A stretch of 64,000 nt of DNA from Paramecium sonneborni. Taxonomy: Eukaryota; Ciliophora; Oligohymenophorea; Peniculida; Parameciidae. The first letter of the stretch is position 1, and the number at the start of each line of letters is the position of its first letter. The notes below the pieces were generated by a model. That model was given only the letters and a program-made list of their open reading frames with translations, had not been told where the DNA came from and made no database searches. Positions 50,201 to 61,989 of this stretch are shown here, piece after piece. The translations under genes and the position numbers were made by a program. The DNA lies in NCBI GenBank assembly GCA_905182985.1, contig CAJJDN010000129.1, forward strand, positions 229,794 through 293,793. Direction: 5' to 3'.

Positions 50201-53200
50201 AGTGATGTAGATATTAAAGAAAAATGTATTTAGAAAATATTAGCATCTCATCATAGTAATTTAGCTATAGCTTTTTATAAATGGAAAAGTCATAATAAAT
50301 AAAAGTAAATTCTGGAGAAGTTAGGAGATGAAAAAATGAAGTTTCTTATATTAAATTTAAAGAAATTTTTAGAAAATGATAAAAAATAAAGATTAAGAAG
50401 AACATTAAATCAATTTTATAAAAATCTATAAGTAGCATATTAGATAAAGAAAATTAATATTAGAATAATGTAGACTGTAATTGGATAAGTAAGTTCTAGC
50501 TTTTAGAAATGGAAATATTTATCAGAAGATAAGGTAAATGGGAAAGCATTAATAGTAAGTAAATTTATGATATCACTTGGGAGAGTTGCTTATAGATTTG
50601 TAAAAATAAACTCATGGAATAAATTAGAAGATTATTTATTAGATGGATAGGCTAAAAAGAAGTATTGTATAAATAAAATTATATCTATTGGTTAAAGTGA
50701 TTTAAAAACAGCATTTATTAGTTGGCATAGAAGATCATGGGAAATGAAAATGTTTGATTAATTTTCATAATTAAATGTTACATTAAATGATGAAATAATA
50801 AAGTAAAGATTAGTTAATTGGATTAATTCTGGATATAAAGTAAAACATTATGCATTGATTGAAATTTTAAAAAGATTTCATTAGAATGCATAATCTTAAA
50901 ATTTAAAAAGAAAGGCATTAACAATAATACATAGAAATACAATTTCATAAGTATGGATTTCATTTAATAAATGGAAATTAATACCTGAACTTGATTATTC
51001 TTAATTAGCCAAAGTTACTAAATTTTAATAATCATTTAATCATTTTTTGATTCGATAGATAAAAAAGAATACTTGGAATCCATTATATGAAATATATGAT
51101 GATGCATTAGCAATATAAAAGAGAACAGTTTTACTTCTTGTAAAGACTTAAGAATCAGAATAATAAAAGGCTTTAAGTAAATGGAATAAAAATGTAACTT
51201 TAATTTAAGAAGTTTAAAGATGTAAGAGTGTTATTTAATTGTTTAAATTTGTTGGTGATTAAATCTAATGTAATTTATAAAATTTGAAACCAAATAATGA
51301 ATCTAAAATTAAGGAAAAAGCATTATTAAAAATAATATAAGGTAATTTTGATAATTTAAGATATTTCTTTATTAAATGGGTTAATTATATAAAATTTTAA
51401 AGAATATAAGAAATAGAAGAAGAGAGAAAAGATATCTAATTGCGTTAAATAATAAATTTTATTTAAAATAATGTACAGTATAAATTTAGAGCAGCATTGA
51501 AATAAACTTTGTATAAATTTAAGAGAAATTCTTGTATTAGTGTAATATAATAGAAGTTTTTTTCTAGATTATTTACAACTAAGTTTGGAGGTGTAATTGT
51601 AGCATTTTAAAAGTGGAAAAATCTTCCTGAGATATAAAATTTTGAAGATATTAAAAAAGGAAGAATATTAGAGAAAATTTTAGAATCAATATATAGAGGT
51701 AGAATTAAATTATCATTTGATCCATTAAAAGATGAATATTAAGAGTCTATTAATAAAAAGATGCATTGTATTAGAAAATTAATACTTTTGGGTATGGGAT
51801 TGAATAAAAGATTATTTTTATAATGGAGAAACACAAATAAATTATTAAAATCAATTGAAACTTGTAAATAAACTACTAATTTGTTTTAAACTCTTTCTTT
51901 AACATTATAAGGAAATGTTAAAATAATTTTTAAGACAAATAAATTTTAAGAAAAAGTATTTGAAAGAATGTCATCTTAATATAATAATTTATTAAGATGG
52001 GCATTTATGAAATGGAATAATTAAGTAAAATCTGATAAGATAGCAAAATTATTAGATGAAGAGAAAAAGAAGTTTTTAATATTTTTTTTATAAAGAAATT
52101 TGAAACATAATAAAAATGGATAATTAAGAGATATTTTAAGAAAATTTAATAATGGTGGGAATAAATTAATTTAAATAAGAAAGATTTAATTAAAATTACT
52201 TCATACACTTTCAGGTTAAGTGGATACTTCATTTTAAAAATGGAAATAATTACCAGATTCATAAAATTTAAAATAAGCATCAAGATTTGAATAAAAATTA
52301 AATTCTTTTAAATTATAAATTCTTAGAAAAAGTAGTTTTAAATATTTATAAAATATTTATTTAGATGGTTAAGCTAAATAGAAATATGTAATAAATAAAT
52401 TGATATTTAATTGTATGAGTATAGAAAAGAAGGCATTTCTAAAATGGAATAAAGTAAATGAAATAGAGAAGTCAGAAGATAGAGCTAATAAAGTATTTGG
52501 ATTCTTTAATTCAATAAATAAAATATAATAAAATCAAATATATTTTATATTTGAGGATTAGATTAAAGAAATAAAGAAATAATAAGAATTGGTTAGATTA
52601 TTAAAAGAATGGGAAGAAATGTTTAAAGATTCTTATTAGAAATGGAAGTAGACTTAAGCTAAATTAGATTTATTAGCTAATTAAAATAGACAGAAATAAA
52701 AGTTTTCAATAATTGAAATTCTAAGAGATTATATTTAAAATAAAAAGAATTATAATTTAAGATTGATTTTAAGAAAGTTTAGTAATTTAAATAAGAATTA
52801 GAAAGCAATTAATAAGTTTTTATTAGGAATATCAAATTCATAAATAGGATAATTACACAGTTCATTTTTTAAATGGAGAAGATTACCTGAACCTTAGAAA
52901 ATGAAATAAGGATATATATTTGAAAAGAAAATGTTTAATTTATTTAGAAGGCAATTATTAATTTCATTTGATAGTTTATAGAATATTTATTATGAAGCAT
53001 TAAATAAAAAGAGAAGAGTAACGTTATTATTAGTAAGAACTACTAAGTCATAATAATAATAAGGAATATAAAAATGGAGAGATAGAATTAATTAAATGAA
53101 GTTATAAAATGAATAAAATTTAAATGAAAATAGAAAATTAGCAATATAATTGTTTTATTAGCATAAAATGAATTAATTGAATGTAGCATTTATTGAATGG

Positions 53201-54306
53201 AGAGATAAAATAAGAATTCATATAAATAAATAAGAATCTAAAACATAAAAACAAGATAGATTAAAAAAAGAAGCTATTTTATTATTTTAGAATTATGCTT
53301 ATGTAAGATTGAGAGTATATTTTACATAATGGAAAATAAAAGCAGTTAAAAGAAATATGATATAGATTTGTTAAGCAATATAAAAAATGATACATTTAAA
53401 TAAATTTGCTGAAAAAGCTTTAAAAAAGTACGTAATTGATATTTGGAGAGGTTAACCATCAAAAAATAAATGGTTTAAGAGAGTTGCTGATATTATAGCT
53501 AAGAATTCAAAAATAAGTAGATAAGTAGCTTATTGGAGAATGAGAGATAATTGCTTAAATTAAAAAGCTATTGGATTGTCAACTTAATAAATTATAAAAT
53601 GCAAAAAACTATTTAATAATTTATTAATAGCATTTGATAGAATAAAATAAAGAGCATTTACTCTTTTAGAACATTATGGTAAAGGAATACCTGATGATGG
53701 TTCGTTTTAACCTTCACAATCAAGTTTTCTATAATAAACTCCAATTAAAGAAGCTTTCTTTAAATCAGATATAGATTCTATGATATCAAATAAAGGATAA
53801 AAAATGGCTATTTATATTATCAATAGAATCTTTAAAATTTACCTTAAATAAAGATTTATAGAATTAATGATTGAATTGGATGATTAAAAAATAAAGAATT
53901 TATCTAGTCCATAAAAGATGTGTGCAGAAAAATTGTTTGCTATTTTAGAATAAAATCTAAAATTGAAATAATAAGTAATTTGTTATTAAATTTAATAAGT
54001 AATTATATTATCATTTATTATTAGGTTAATGAACAAGGAGTTTTGAATTAGATAAATGAAATAATAAATTATTAATAATCAACTTAAAATGGTAGTAGAT
54101 TAGAATTAAGTTAAGTAAAAGAATAATAAATAAAACTTAATGAATAGGAAAGATTAATTGAAGATTTGAAAGAGAAAATAAAAATAATTGCAATAAATAA
54201 GTATTAAATCACTTTATAATATAGATTAAATTAAACCTTACAAAGATATTAATATAATTTTGTTAAAGATATATTGATAACCATTTCTAAATAATAACTT
54301 GAATGA
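47248..54306 (+). CDS. giant Sfi1-like (centrin-binding) repeat protein, assembly gap inside
   Basis: ATG 47248, TGA 54304-54306, introns 47265-47286, 47389-47416, 47545-47569, 47896-47921 (again at 49092-49117) and 53999-54024. Collapsing the duplicated flanks of the N gap gives 1911 residues. More than 20 copies of an A/S-F-x-x-W-(K/R) motif occur, spaced about 60-100 residues and followed by long basic helices: AFEIWRG, AFYKWANY, SFRKWKTLP, AFYKWKSH, SFQKWKYLS, SFNKWKLIP, AFQKWKNLP, AFMKWNNQ, SFFKWRRLP, AFIEWRDK. This is the hallmark of Sfi1-type repeats, which bind centrin along a long helix. Paramecium uses such proteins in contractile centrin networks such as the infraciliary lattice. 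Start chosen because the first intron links it to the repeat frame. Confidence 0.82.
47591..48635. repeat. direct repeat C, first copy (contig-end overlap)
   Basis: 1045 bp repeated at 48706-49831. The copies agree throughout except for an 81-bp insertion in the second copy. It ends at the N run. Coding frame runs through it without a stop. Confidence 0.9.
48636..48705. other. assembly gap of 70 Ns
   Basis: Run of 70 N inside the Sfi1-like gene. Because its flanks overlap by more than 1 kb, no real sequence is missing; the true distance is negative. Confidence 0.95.
48706..49831. repeat. direct repeat C, second copy with 81-bp insertion
   Basis: 1126 bp equal to 47591-48635 plus 81 bp at 48970-49050. 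Collapsing the copies restores a single continuous Sfi1-like frame. Confidence 0.9.
48970..49050. mobile_element. 81-bp TA-bounded insertion, candidate internal eliminated sequence (IES)
   Basis: Present in the second copy of repeat C and absent from the first, inside an exon. The surroundings read GAATATA-ATATG without it, and the insert can be placed so that a TA lies at each end, as all Paramecium IESs require (excision leaves one TA). It contains a single C and no G, more AT-rich than the exons around it. The ends (TATATTATTAA / TTTAAATA, or shifted by 2) fit the IES consensus TAYAG only in part. It is a multiple of 3 and has no in-frame TGA, so the frame would survive. Alternatives: allelic insertion or misassembly. 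Confidence 0.55.
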
Positions 54307-54373
54307 ATTATTTTATGAAATGAATCAATAATAATATATTTTGATTGATTAAATTAGCATTATATATTTAATC

Positions 54374-55444
54374 ATGGGAAACACAACTTCTAATCATCCT
54401 CAAATAACAGAAGTCCTAACAGAATATCCATTTTAACATAAGAATTGTCTTATCGCTTCTTAATCTTCATCTAGAAAAATATTAAAAGCTGCTTCTAAAA
54501 GAAATGAATTACCACATAGAAATAATCGCAGATTTGCTCCCAATTTGCTCAAATCCTTAGAATTCAAAAGTGAAGGTAATTATTATATCTAAATGAAACA
54601 ATATAAAAAAGCTATAGAATCATATACATAAGCTATTGTAAGTTCAACTTAATAATTAGAATCTCTATGATCATGATTCTATCTACTTCTCTAATCGTTC
54701 TGTGGCTAATAAACTTCTTAATAGATTTTAAGAAGCCAAATAAGATGCTTAACAAGCTCTTAAAATTGATTAATAGAACTCTAGAGCTCATTTCCTTTAT
54801 GGAACTCTTATTTTAATTGAAGTATAAATGTTTCCAGACATTAGTGAGACACTTATCAAATAAGCTTAATTAGGAATCAAAGAACTTGAATGTGGTATTA
54901 ATATCTTTATACTTATAGCATTCGAATTGGTTAAATTTAATTAAAATCAATAAAAAAATAAATTAAAAGTTTTGATCAATTAAAATTTAGCTAAAGGAAA
55001 AAAAATGATATATTTAATTAGATCAGAAATAAATAAAAAGAGTATACTTATTATTATTCATTTCCTATAGATATCCTATCTCTTAAATAAACTTTAACAG
55101 ATATTGCACATAGATAACATCATCATTTAAATTGGAATTAAATTGAACTTAATATCGATAACAAAATTGATATTATTTTACCAGAATACTTTGTTTGCCC
55201 TATTACTTATGAAATTATGGATGAACCTATACTTCTTAACTCTGGTTTAACATATGATAAAAATAGTATTCAAAAACATTTTAAATAAAATGGTTATTTT
55301 GATCCTATTACTAGAGAAAGTATCGATCCTTTGGGATTGATTTAAAATATATAATTATAATAAGGAATTTAAGGAATCTAATCTTAATATGGATGGGTAG
55401 GAATAGAAAACGAAAATGATTACAAAGCAATTAAATTTGAATGA
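54374..55444 (+). CDS. CHIP-type E3 ubiquitin ligase: TPR plus U-box
   Basis: 331 residues, ATG 54374, TGA 55442-55444, introns 54638-54659 (22 nt), 54895-54918 (24 nt, no in-frame stop) and 55042-55070 (29 nt). Residues ~60-180 form TPR repeats (LKSLEFKSEGNYYIQMKQYK, KKAIESYTQAI, FSNRSVANKLLNRFQEAKQD, AQQALKIDQQNSRAHFLYGT). The C-terminal U-box is PEYFVCPITYEIMDEPILLN then SGLTYDKNSIQKHF and GYFDPITRESIDPLGLIQNI, ending QYGWVGIENENDYKAIKFE; the GWV near the end is also seen in STUB1/CHIP. CHIP binds Hsp70/Hsp90 C-termini through its TPRs and ubiquitinates bound clients. The N-terminus (MGNTTSNHPQ) has a Gly2 that could be myristoylated. Confidence 0.85.
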
Positions 55445-55482
55445 TTAATTTACTTTGTAATTTGTATTAAAAATAATTATTC

Positions 55483-56100
55483 TCATTTCTTTTTATTCTA
55501 TTTTTTCTATATCTTTTTCTTAATCTAAACTTTCTTAATCTATCCTTTCTATTTATTCTTAACTCCTTCAACTACTTTCTATTTATTTGGTTTTCTTCCA
55601 GGTTTCAATTTTATTTATTTAGATTATCCTTTCTATATACCCTTTTAATTTATGTTATTTATTTTTGATTTAGGTCTTCCTTTATTTTTTTTTTTATTTT
55701 TTTCTTCTTTTTATTTATCTTATTCTTTCTCTCCCTTTTAGGATTGATCTTTTGATTTTTCAATATTACCACATTTTCCAACTTTTCCAGGTTTTCTACC
55801 TTTTTTCTTTTTCTATTATTCATTTTAACATTTTCCCTCCTAATTATTATCCTAATTATGTTTATTTAATGTTAAATCAGCAATTGAACATAAAATACCA
55901 TCAAATAAATATCCTTGAATTTTTTTCTATTCATCTTAGTTTTCCATATTTGTAAATGGATAATTTGTTTAAACTAATTTCAATTCTTATAGTTTTGATT
56001 ATATTTCTAATTCTTAATTAAGCATTGTTACCTCTTTCTCAATCACATCTTTTTAATATTATTTCCATAATGTTTAAGATTCTTTACTTATAAGATACAT
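55483..56100 (-). CDS. AT-hook-containing basic protein
   Basis: 205 residues, no intron, ATG 56100, TGA 55483-55485. The N-terminal third is a helix (LWKQYQKDVIEKEVTMLNQE) followed by GYLFDGILCSIADLTLNKHN. The C-terminal half is extremely Lys/Gln-rich and contains three AT-hook-like cores: KKGRKPGKVGK, NKGRPKSKIN and KPGRKPNKQK (R/K-GRP/KP). AT-hooks bind the minor groove of A/T-rich DNA, so a nuclear, chromatin-associated role is likely. Convergent with the CHIP-type gene (38 bp between stops). Confidence 0.75.
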
Positions 56101-56252
56101 GTAAATATATACTTTTTTAATTATTGTTAAATGTAATCTAATTTTGCTTAGAAATCTATATTTTTTAAATTAATGAGTGTTGTGGGTTAAATTGATTCTT
56201 TTTTTTTACTCATAAATTTATAAAATTATAAAATATTATTTTTGTTAATAAC

Positions 56253-59200
56253 TCATAAATTCAATAATTATTTCAATTAGTTTCTACATTCTTCAATATT
56301 TTTATCTAATTCTTCCTATTAAATAATAAAATAAATAAAATACTGATAGCCAATCAGTTTCTAATAGATAATCTTAAAGTAAACAATTGTTGTCCATAGA
56401 TATCAATTCTTCATTATCATGTGATAATAAATATAAATAGAATGCTTCAGCTAATTATTTTCTTACTTTAGGTAAACTATAAATAAATTAAATAAATACT
56501 CGCTAGTTAAAATATCATAGATGTGTTAAATTATTTGATGAAATAAATCAGTATTAATTGATAAAATATCTATTATAAGTTAGACACTTGAAGATAATTT
56601 GTTAATTGATTAAGTTTTATGTGTTTCTTTGTAAATTAAATAGAATAGATTTTCAGTATATTACTTAATCATAGGTAATTATTGTATTTCTTCTTTTTAT
56701 AAAACAAGTGAAGCTGTTTTAAATAATGGTATGACAACTCTTTCATCTAAAACATATAATTTAAGTATTTCAATTAAATTAATCATGATTAAATCAAGAT
56801 TTTAATTTAGATGAATATATTAAACTAAAGCTTCTTCACTAAATTTTTAAATAGATTCACTAATTCCTCCTACACTTATACATAATCCTGTTAAAATGTA
56901 TCTACAAAATGTTGGATATGCAAGAATGGGTACAATTAATCTATAACAACAATGTGGAAGATTCCAATGATAAATTAAATCAGTTTTACCAATATTTTAT
57001 AAAACATCTTTTAAGTTTTTGATTTCAGCTTCAATTATTTCACTTTAAAAGGTTTAATCAACTCTTTCTTAATCTTTAATTATAGTTTATTATAAATTAG
57101 TAGTTGAGAATATTGCAGAAATTTCTTCATAATTATCAAATTATTTTAATTTAGGAAATACAGATTTAAATAAATCTTATAAAACACTACCAGCTAATAA
57201 TCTAACTCTATCTATTTTTTCACATAATTATTGCAATAATTAACCAATTATTTTAATAGTATATTATTCATCAATAACAATATTTTGAATATTATTTCTA
57301 TCTATAAAACCTATGTAGCTAACTAAAATTGATTATATTGCAATAATAGAATTTTCCCTAATAAACAATCCAACATCTCCTTTTTTATTAATTGTATAAT
57401 CTAACATAGCATATAATAAACAATCAATAACAGATAATAGTTAAGCATCGCAATTAAAATTATTGTTTAATTAATTAATAATACTTTAACCAAGTGATTT
57501 TATAGCAAATTTTCTAGTATCAGGATCAATACTCCAACTTGTTAATTTTGCTCTCTTTTTTGATAATCCAATCTAATATAAAATACTAAGATCTTCATTA
57601 TGAAGTACTTATGGAGAGAAAGATCCAACACTTTAAGCATATCCACCTTATATTAATACTTAAACTGTTGTAGTTTTTTGATTTAATTATTTTATTACTC
57701 TTTTTAGAAATTCTTTACCATCTTATAAATATTAACCATGTGTTTAATATTAATTACTTAATAATTTTAATGCTTTTGCTGCTGATGTTTGAATTTCTTC
57801 TAATGGATTTTTTAATCCATCTTCTATAAATTTTAAGTAATATGCATGTTAATCTATTTGTAAAGGTAATTTAGATATAGAAATACATTCAATCAATCTA
57901 TATGCAGCAATTCTAATTTATTCTCCACTCTTTCCTTTTAAACTATCTTCTAATTATTTAGGTATTTGCATTATGTCTTCTATTATTTCTTATGAGAGTA
58001 AATTCATATTATCTACTTAAAGTAATTATTCATATTAAGATTTGAAAATAGTTATATGTTCTCCAGCTTTAGCTAATTATCTATCATTTTTAGTTAAAGT
58101 ACGAAGAAATACAGAATCTTTCAATTCTTTTTCTTCTGAATTCTTAGTTATATGTCCAGATTATGCAATAAGTAAATCTCCTAAAGCAAATAATGCTCCA
58201 TGTTTTTGATTCAATGATTATAATCTTAACATTTTTAATATTCCTTCATAAATTAAATTCTCTTTAAAATATATTGGATTTAAGACAAGTAATCTTCCTA
58301 ATCCTTTTGCTGCTAATTTTCTTACTTCTTTATCTTAACTTGCTATTTTTATGAAAGCTAAATGATCAACCATTTATTTATAATATTCTGAAAATGAAGC
58401 TACAAATGGAGCTATTCTTAAATAAGCATTATGAATCATTGCTAATGAAAAATAATCAGCTTCTGTTAAAATACTTATACCATGTGGTATAATATTTGGA
58501 CATCTACCAACTAATTCTTAAAACGTACTTGATGCTGCCCTTCTTACATTCACTTCTCTATCAAATATCATCACTATTACTAAATGTTATGCTAATGCTA
58601 AAACATGATTTTTTAATATCTCAGGATCATATGCTCTTGCAGCTGACCATGCTATAAAACATGCTGAATCTCTCACATTTACTCCAATACTATAACCTCC
58701 TTAATTCTATTCAAATATTAATGCTTTGCATATTATCGGAATTATTGACTCTAATTTATTTTCCAAAATTAATCCTCTTCTGCATAATTCACCTAAAGCT
58801 AAACAACCACCATGCCAAGCAGTATCTCCATTTATTGGAGTAAAACATGTATTTAATAATGAATCAAAAATATCATCTGCTTAATCCAAATCCAATCTAG
58901 AACAAATTCTACCTATTCCTTTTGCTGCTGACCATCTAACTACTGTATCTTTATTTATTATTTATTATAATAAAGTATCAACAACAGCTTCTAATCCTTC
59001 TTAATCAACATCAGCAAAATAATCAACATCCTCTAATTATATATTTGATTATTATTATTATTATAATAATGATGATGTTTTAGATATTTAAGAATTTGTA
59101 ACTATCCTTGAATAATCTATTATTTTTAAGGTTTGCTATAAATTAGTTGTTCCTTTTTTATATGTCCAACTAACAACTCTAGGTCTTAAATATACTAAAC

Positions 59201-60239
59201 CAATTCTTTAAGTTAATTTAGTGAGATAGAGATTAATTAAGGTTCCTTGTTATTTAAGTTCTAATAAAGGTAACAAGATATATAAATAGTTCTTTAATAC
59301 ATCTCTTTAAACAACCTTAAGCATTTCTACTAGAGTTTCCAATATTCCAGTAATATAAAAAGTATTCAAAATATTATTCTATAATTCATGAATTTATTTA
59401 ACACTCCAATTTAAGAATTATTCTAATAAATTGCATTTAAGTATATCTGTTCTACTAAACAACTTAGATAAATACAAAGCACCCATGTTTCTTAATTTAG
59501 TAGATGATTTTAAGTAATTAACTCCCAAATTTAATAATGAGGTTATAATAGTATTACTTGATGTAAAAGTGTCTTAAATAGCATTAAATATTTATGAATC
59601 AATAGAATTCAAATCAAAAGGAACTAACACTATTATACTTAACCACATTAAAATAACATATTTTGTTTCCCAATTCTAATTAAGATCAGTTGAACAATGT
59701 TATAAATACATTACCACTGGTTCCAAATTACATACTTCATGTGGACAATATCTACTAATCGTTCTTATTCCTCTTACTTTTGTTAGGATATATATTGTAT
59801 CACAAATATTGTGAAATTCTTCACATATACTTTATCCAATATTATTCACATATTTCAATACATACACCTTTACTACATCCATTAAACTTACACAAATCTA
59901 TTCTAATATTGAATCTAACAAAGTATTTTATTCTTGGTATTTTTCAAATATGTGACAAACTCTATTCTTTACTTTTATAAATGGGAATCTATGTAATTAA
60001 GGATTACTTTCATTTTAAACTATATATTTTTATGTAAAGTAAACACACATATTCTTTATATCCTTTATTATTATTTCAAAATCCTATTGTAATTATTCTT
60101 CATGTTATTTAGTTGTCATCTATTATTCAGAAATACAATATGCAACACTCTATTTATCTTATTCTTCTAATTCATCATATTGTAAGTTATTATACTTCTT
60201 TCTTAAATTCAAATCTTCTGATTCATAGTAAAATGCCAT
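56253..60239 (-). CDS. TBCD: tubulin-specific chaperone D (cofactor D)
   Basis: 1311 residues, ATG 60239, TGA 56253-56255, introns 56477-56499 (23 nt) and 56316-56343 (28 nt), both near the 3' end. It is a HEAT-repeat solenoid with the diagnostic TBCD blocks: VVRWSAAKGIGRICSRLDLD, DTAWHGGCLALGELCRRGLI, GVNVRDSACFIAWSAARAYD, VMIFDREVNVRRAASSTFQE and LTEADYFSLAMIHNAYLRIA. The C-terminal VRKQLAEAFYLYLL also matches. Cofactor D holds beta-tubulin during folding and, with cofactors C and E and Arl2, assembles and disassembles the alpha/beta dimer in the cytosol. Somewhat longer than the human protein (1192 aa). It starts 53 bp before the stop of the tandem upstream decarboxylase gene. Confidence 0.95.
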
Positions 60240-60292
60240 TTTAATTATTTATTTATAAAAGAAATTAATCTTGATTTATTATATTATCATAA

Positions 60293-61787
60293 TCATAATT
60301 GCTCAGTTAATTTTAAAATGTGATTCCAAAAATGTTCTACATTCTCTTTTGTTGTTGTATGATTTGCAATAGACACTCTTAAATAAAAAATACCTTTAAT
60401 TTCTGATCCACTTATAAATCCTAATAAAGTATTTTCATTTATTAATTCTTATAATCTTCTATTCAATTTATTTTAAGTACTTAAATCTTCATGAACTAAT
60501 AAAAATGTGACTAATCCTAATTATGGTTTAGTAAATATTTTAAATCTATTAGATGATCTGACTAATTATTCAAAATGTTTTGCCACTTCTATTTTTTATA
60601 AAATTTATTCTCTCATGCCATTCAATCCTAAGCTTTTAATCATCCAAAACATTTTAATTGAATTAAATCTCTTACCCAAAGCAACTTACCAATCTTTATA
60701 ATCCCATACATCGTAATTTTCTGTAAATTTATTTTTATAAATTTCGAAATCTATTTTATTTCCCATAGCTTCAGCTAATTCATTTTTATCATTAACATAA
60801 AATAAACTGCCAGTAAGACCACACATCATTAATTTAGCAAAATTAACTTCAATTGAATCTGCTAATTCTAATCCTATAGCTTTTTCTCTATATTCATTTA
60901 TAATCCATGATGATCCTGCATATGCTGCATCTACATTAAACCAAATTTAATATTTTTTGCAAATTTCACCCAATTAATCTAAAGGATCAAATGCACAAGT
61001 GCCTGTTGTTCCAAAAGAACAGCTTAACCAAAATGGAATTAAACCTTCATTAATATCCTATTCAATTATTTCTATTGTTTTTTCTATATCAACTATATAA
61101 TTTTATAATGTTTCATTAAATATAATAGGTAATTTCTTTTAATAATAAATATCCTTTAAATGTAAAGCTTTTGTTGCACATGCATGAGCACTTTCAACAT
61201 AATAACCTACAAATTTACAAACCTTAGCTGAATCTGTATTTATATTTAACTATTTCATCTTTCTTCTTTTAGCAACATGAACAGAAATAAATATAGCATC
61301 TGAAACTGTTCCTGCTATTGTTCCCCCTCCTTAATTTTTCATTAAAAATTTGCTTGGCAAATCTAAACCATAAACCATCCAATCAACCACAATATTCTCT
61401 AATTCTGTTTAAGCTGGAGATGCTAACCATTAAAATCCAGGTGTTCCAAAAGCTGAGGCAAATATTTCTGCTATTATTGAAGCATGTGTAATATTTGAAG
61501 GATAATATGCAAAAAAGTTAGGATGACTCCATAAAGTCAATCCTGGAAATATCTAAAGTAGTATTATCATAAATTACTTTTTTTTCTGTCTCTTATAATA
61601 TTATATCTAGTGATTCTGGTTCTAAAGGAGGTTTTTCAGAAAATTATTATCTCAAGAAACCTGGTTGAACCTTTGGGACAACTGGGAATTTTAATTATTC
61701 AATCTCTTCAAATTTATTCGAGACCATTTACAACATTTTTGTACCAGCTTCCACTAATATTTCTGTGTTTAAAAATTTTTTGCTCAT
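60293..61787 (-). CDS. pyridoxal-phosphate-dependent amino-acid decarboxylase (group II, AADC-like)
   Basis: 489 residues, ATG 61787, TGA 60293-60295, one 25-nt intron at 61553-61577. Group II landmarks: FPGLTLWSHPNFFAYYPSN near the N-terminus, FGTPGFQWLASPAQTELENI, GGGTIAGTVSDAI, ESAHACATKALHLK, FGTTGTCAFDPLDQLGEICK and NVDAAYAGSSWI (the Asp pairs with the PLP ring). The Schiff-base Lys is probably Lys310 in DSIEVNFAKLMMCGL; the canonical His before this Lys (PHK) is Ala. Enzymes of this group make aromatic amines, histamine, GABA or, with small changes, aromatic aldehydes; the substrate cannot be assigned from sequence alone. Confidence 0.9.
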
Positions 61788-61989
61788 TATCTAATAAATT
61801 GCGTTATCAAATTATATATATTAAATAATTATTTAATTTTAATCAAAACTGGAACATTTTACCACATATTTATAATTATTCATTATTCTAATTTGTATTA
61901 ATACTTATTTTAATTAATCTGATAATATAATTCAAGTCTAAATTTAAAAAAAATATATCTTATTATTAATAATATTATTATACAATTAC

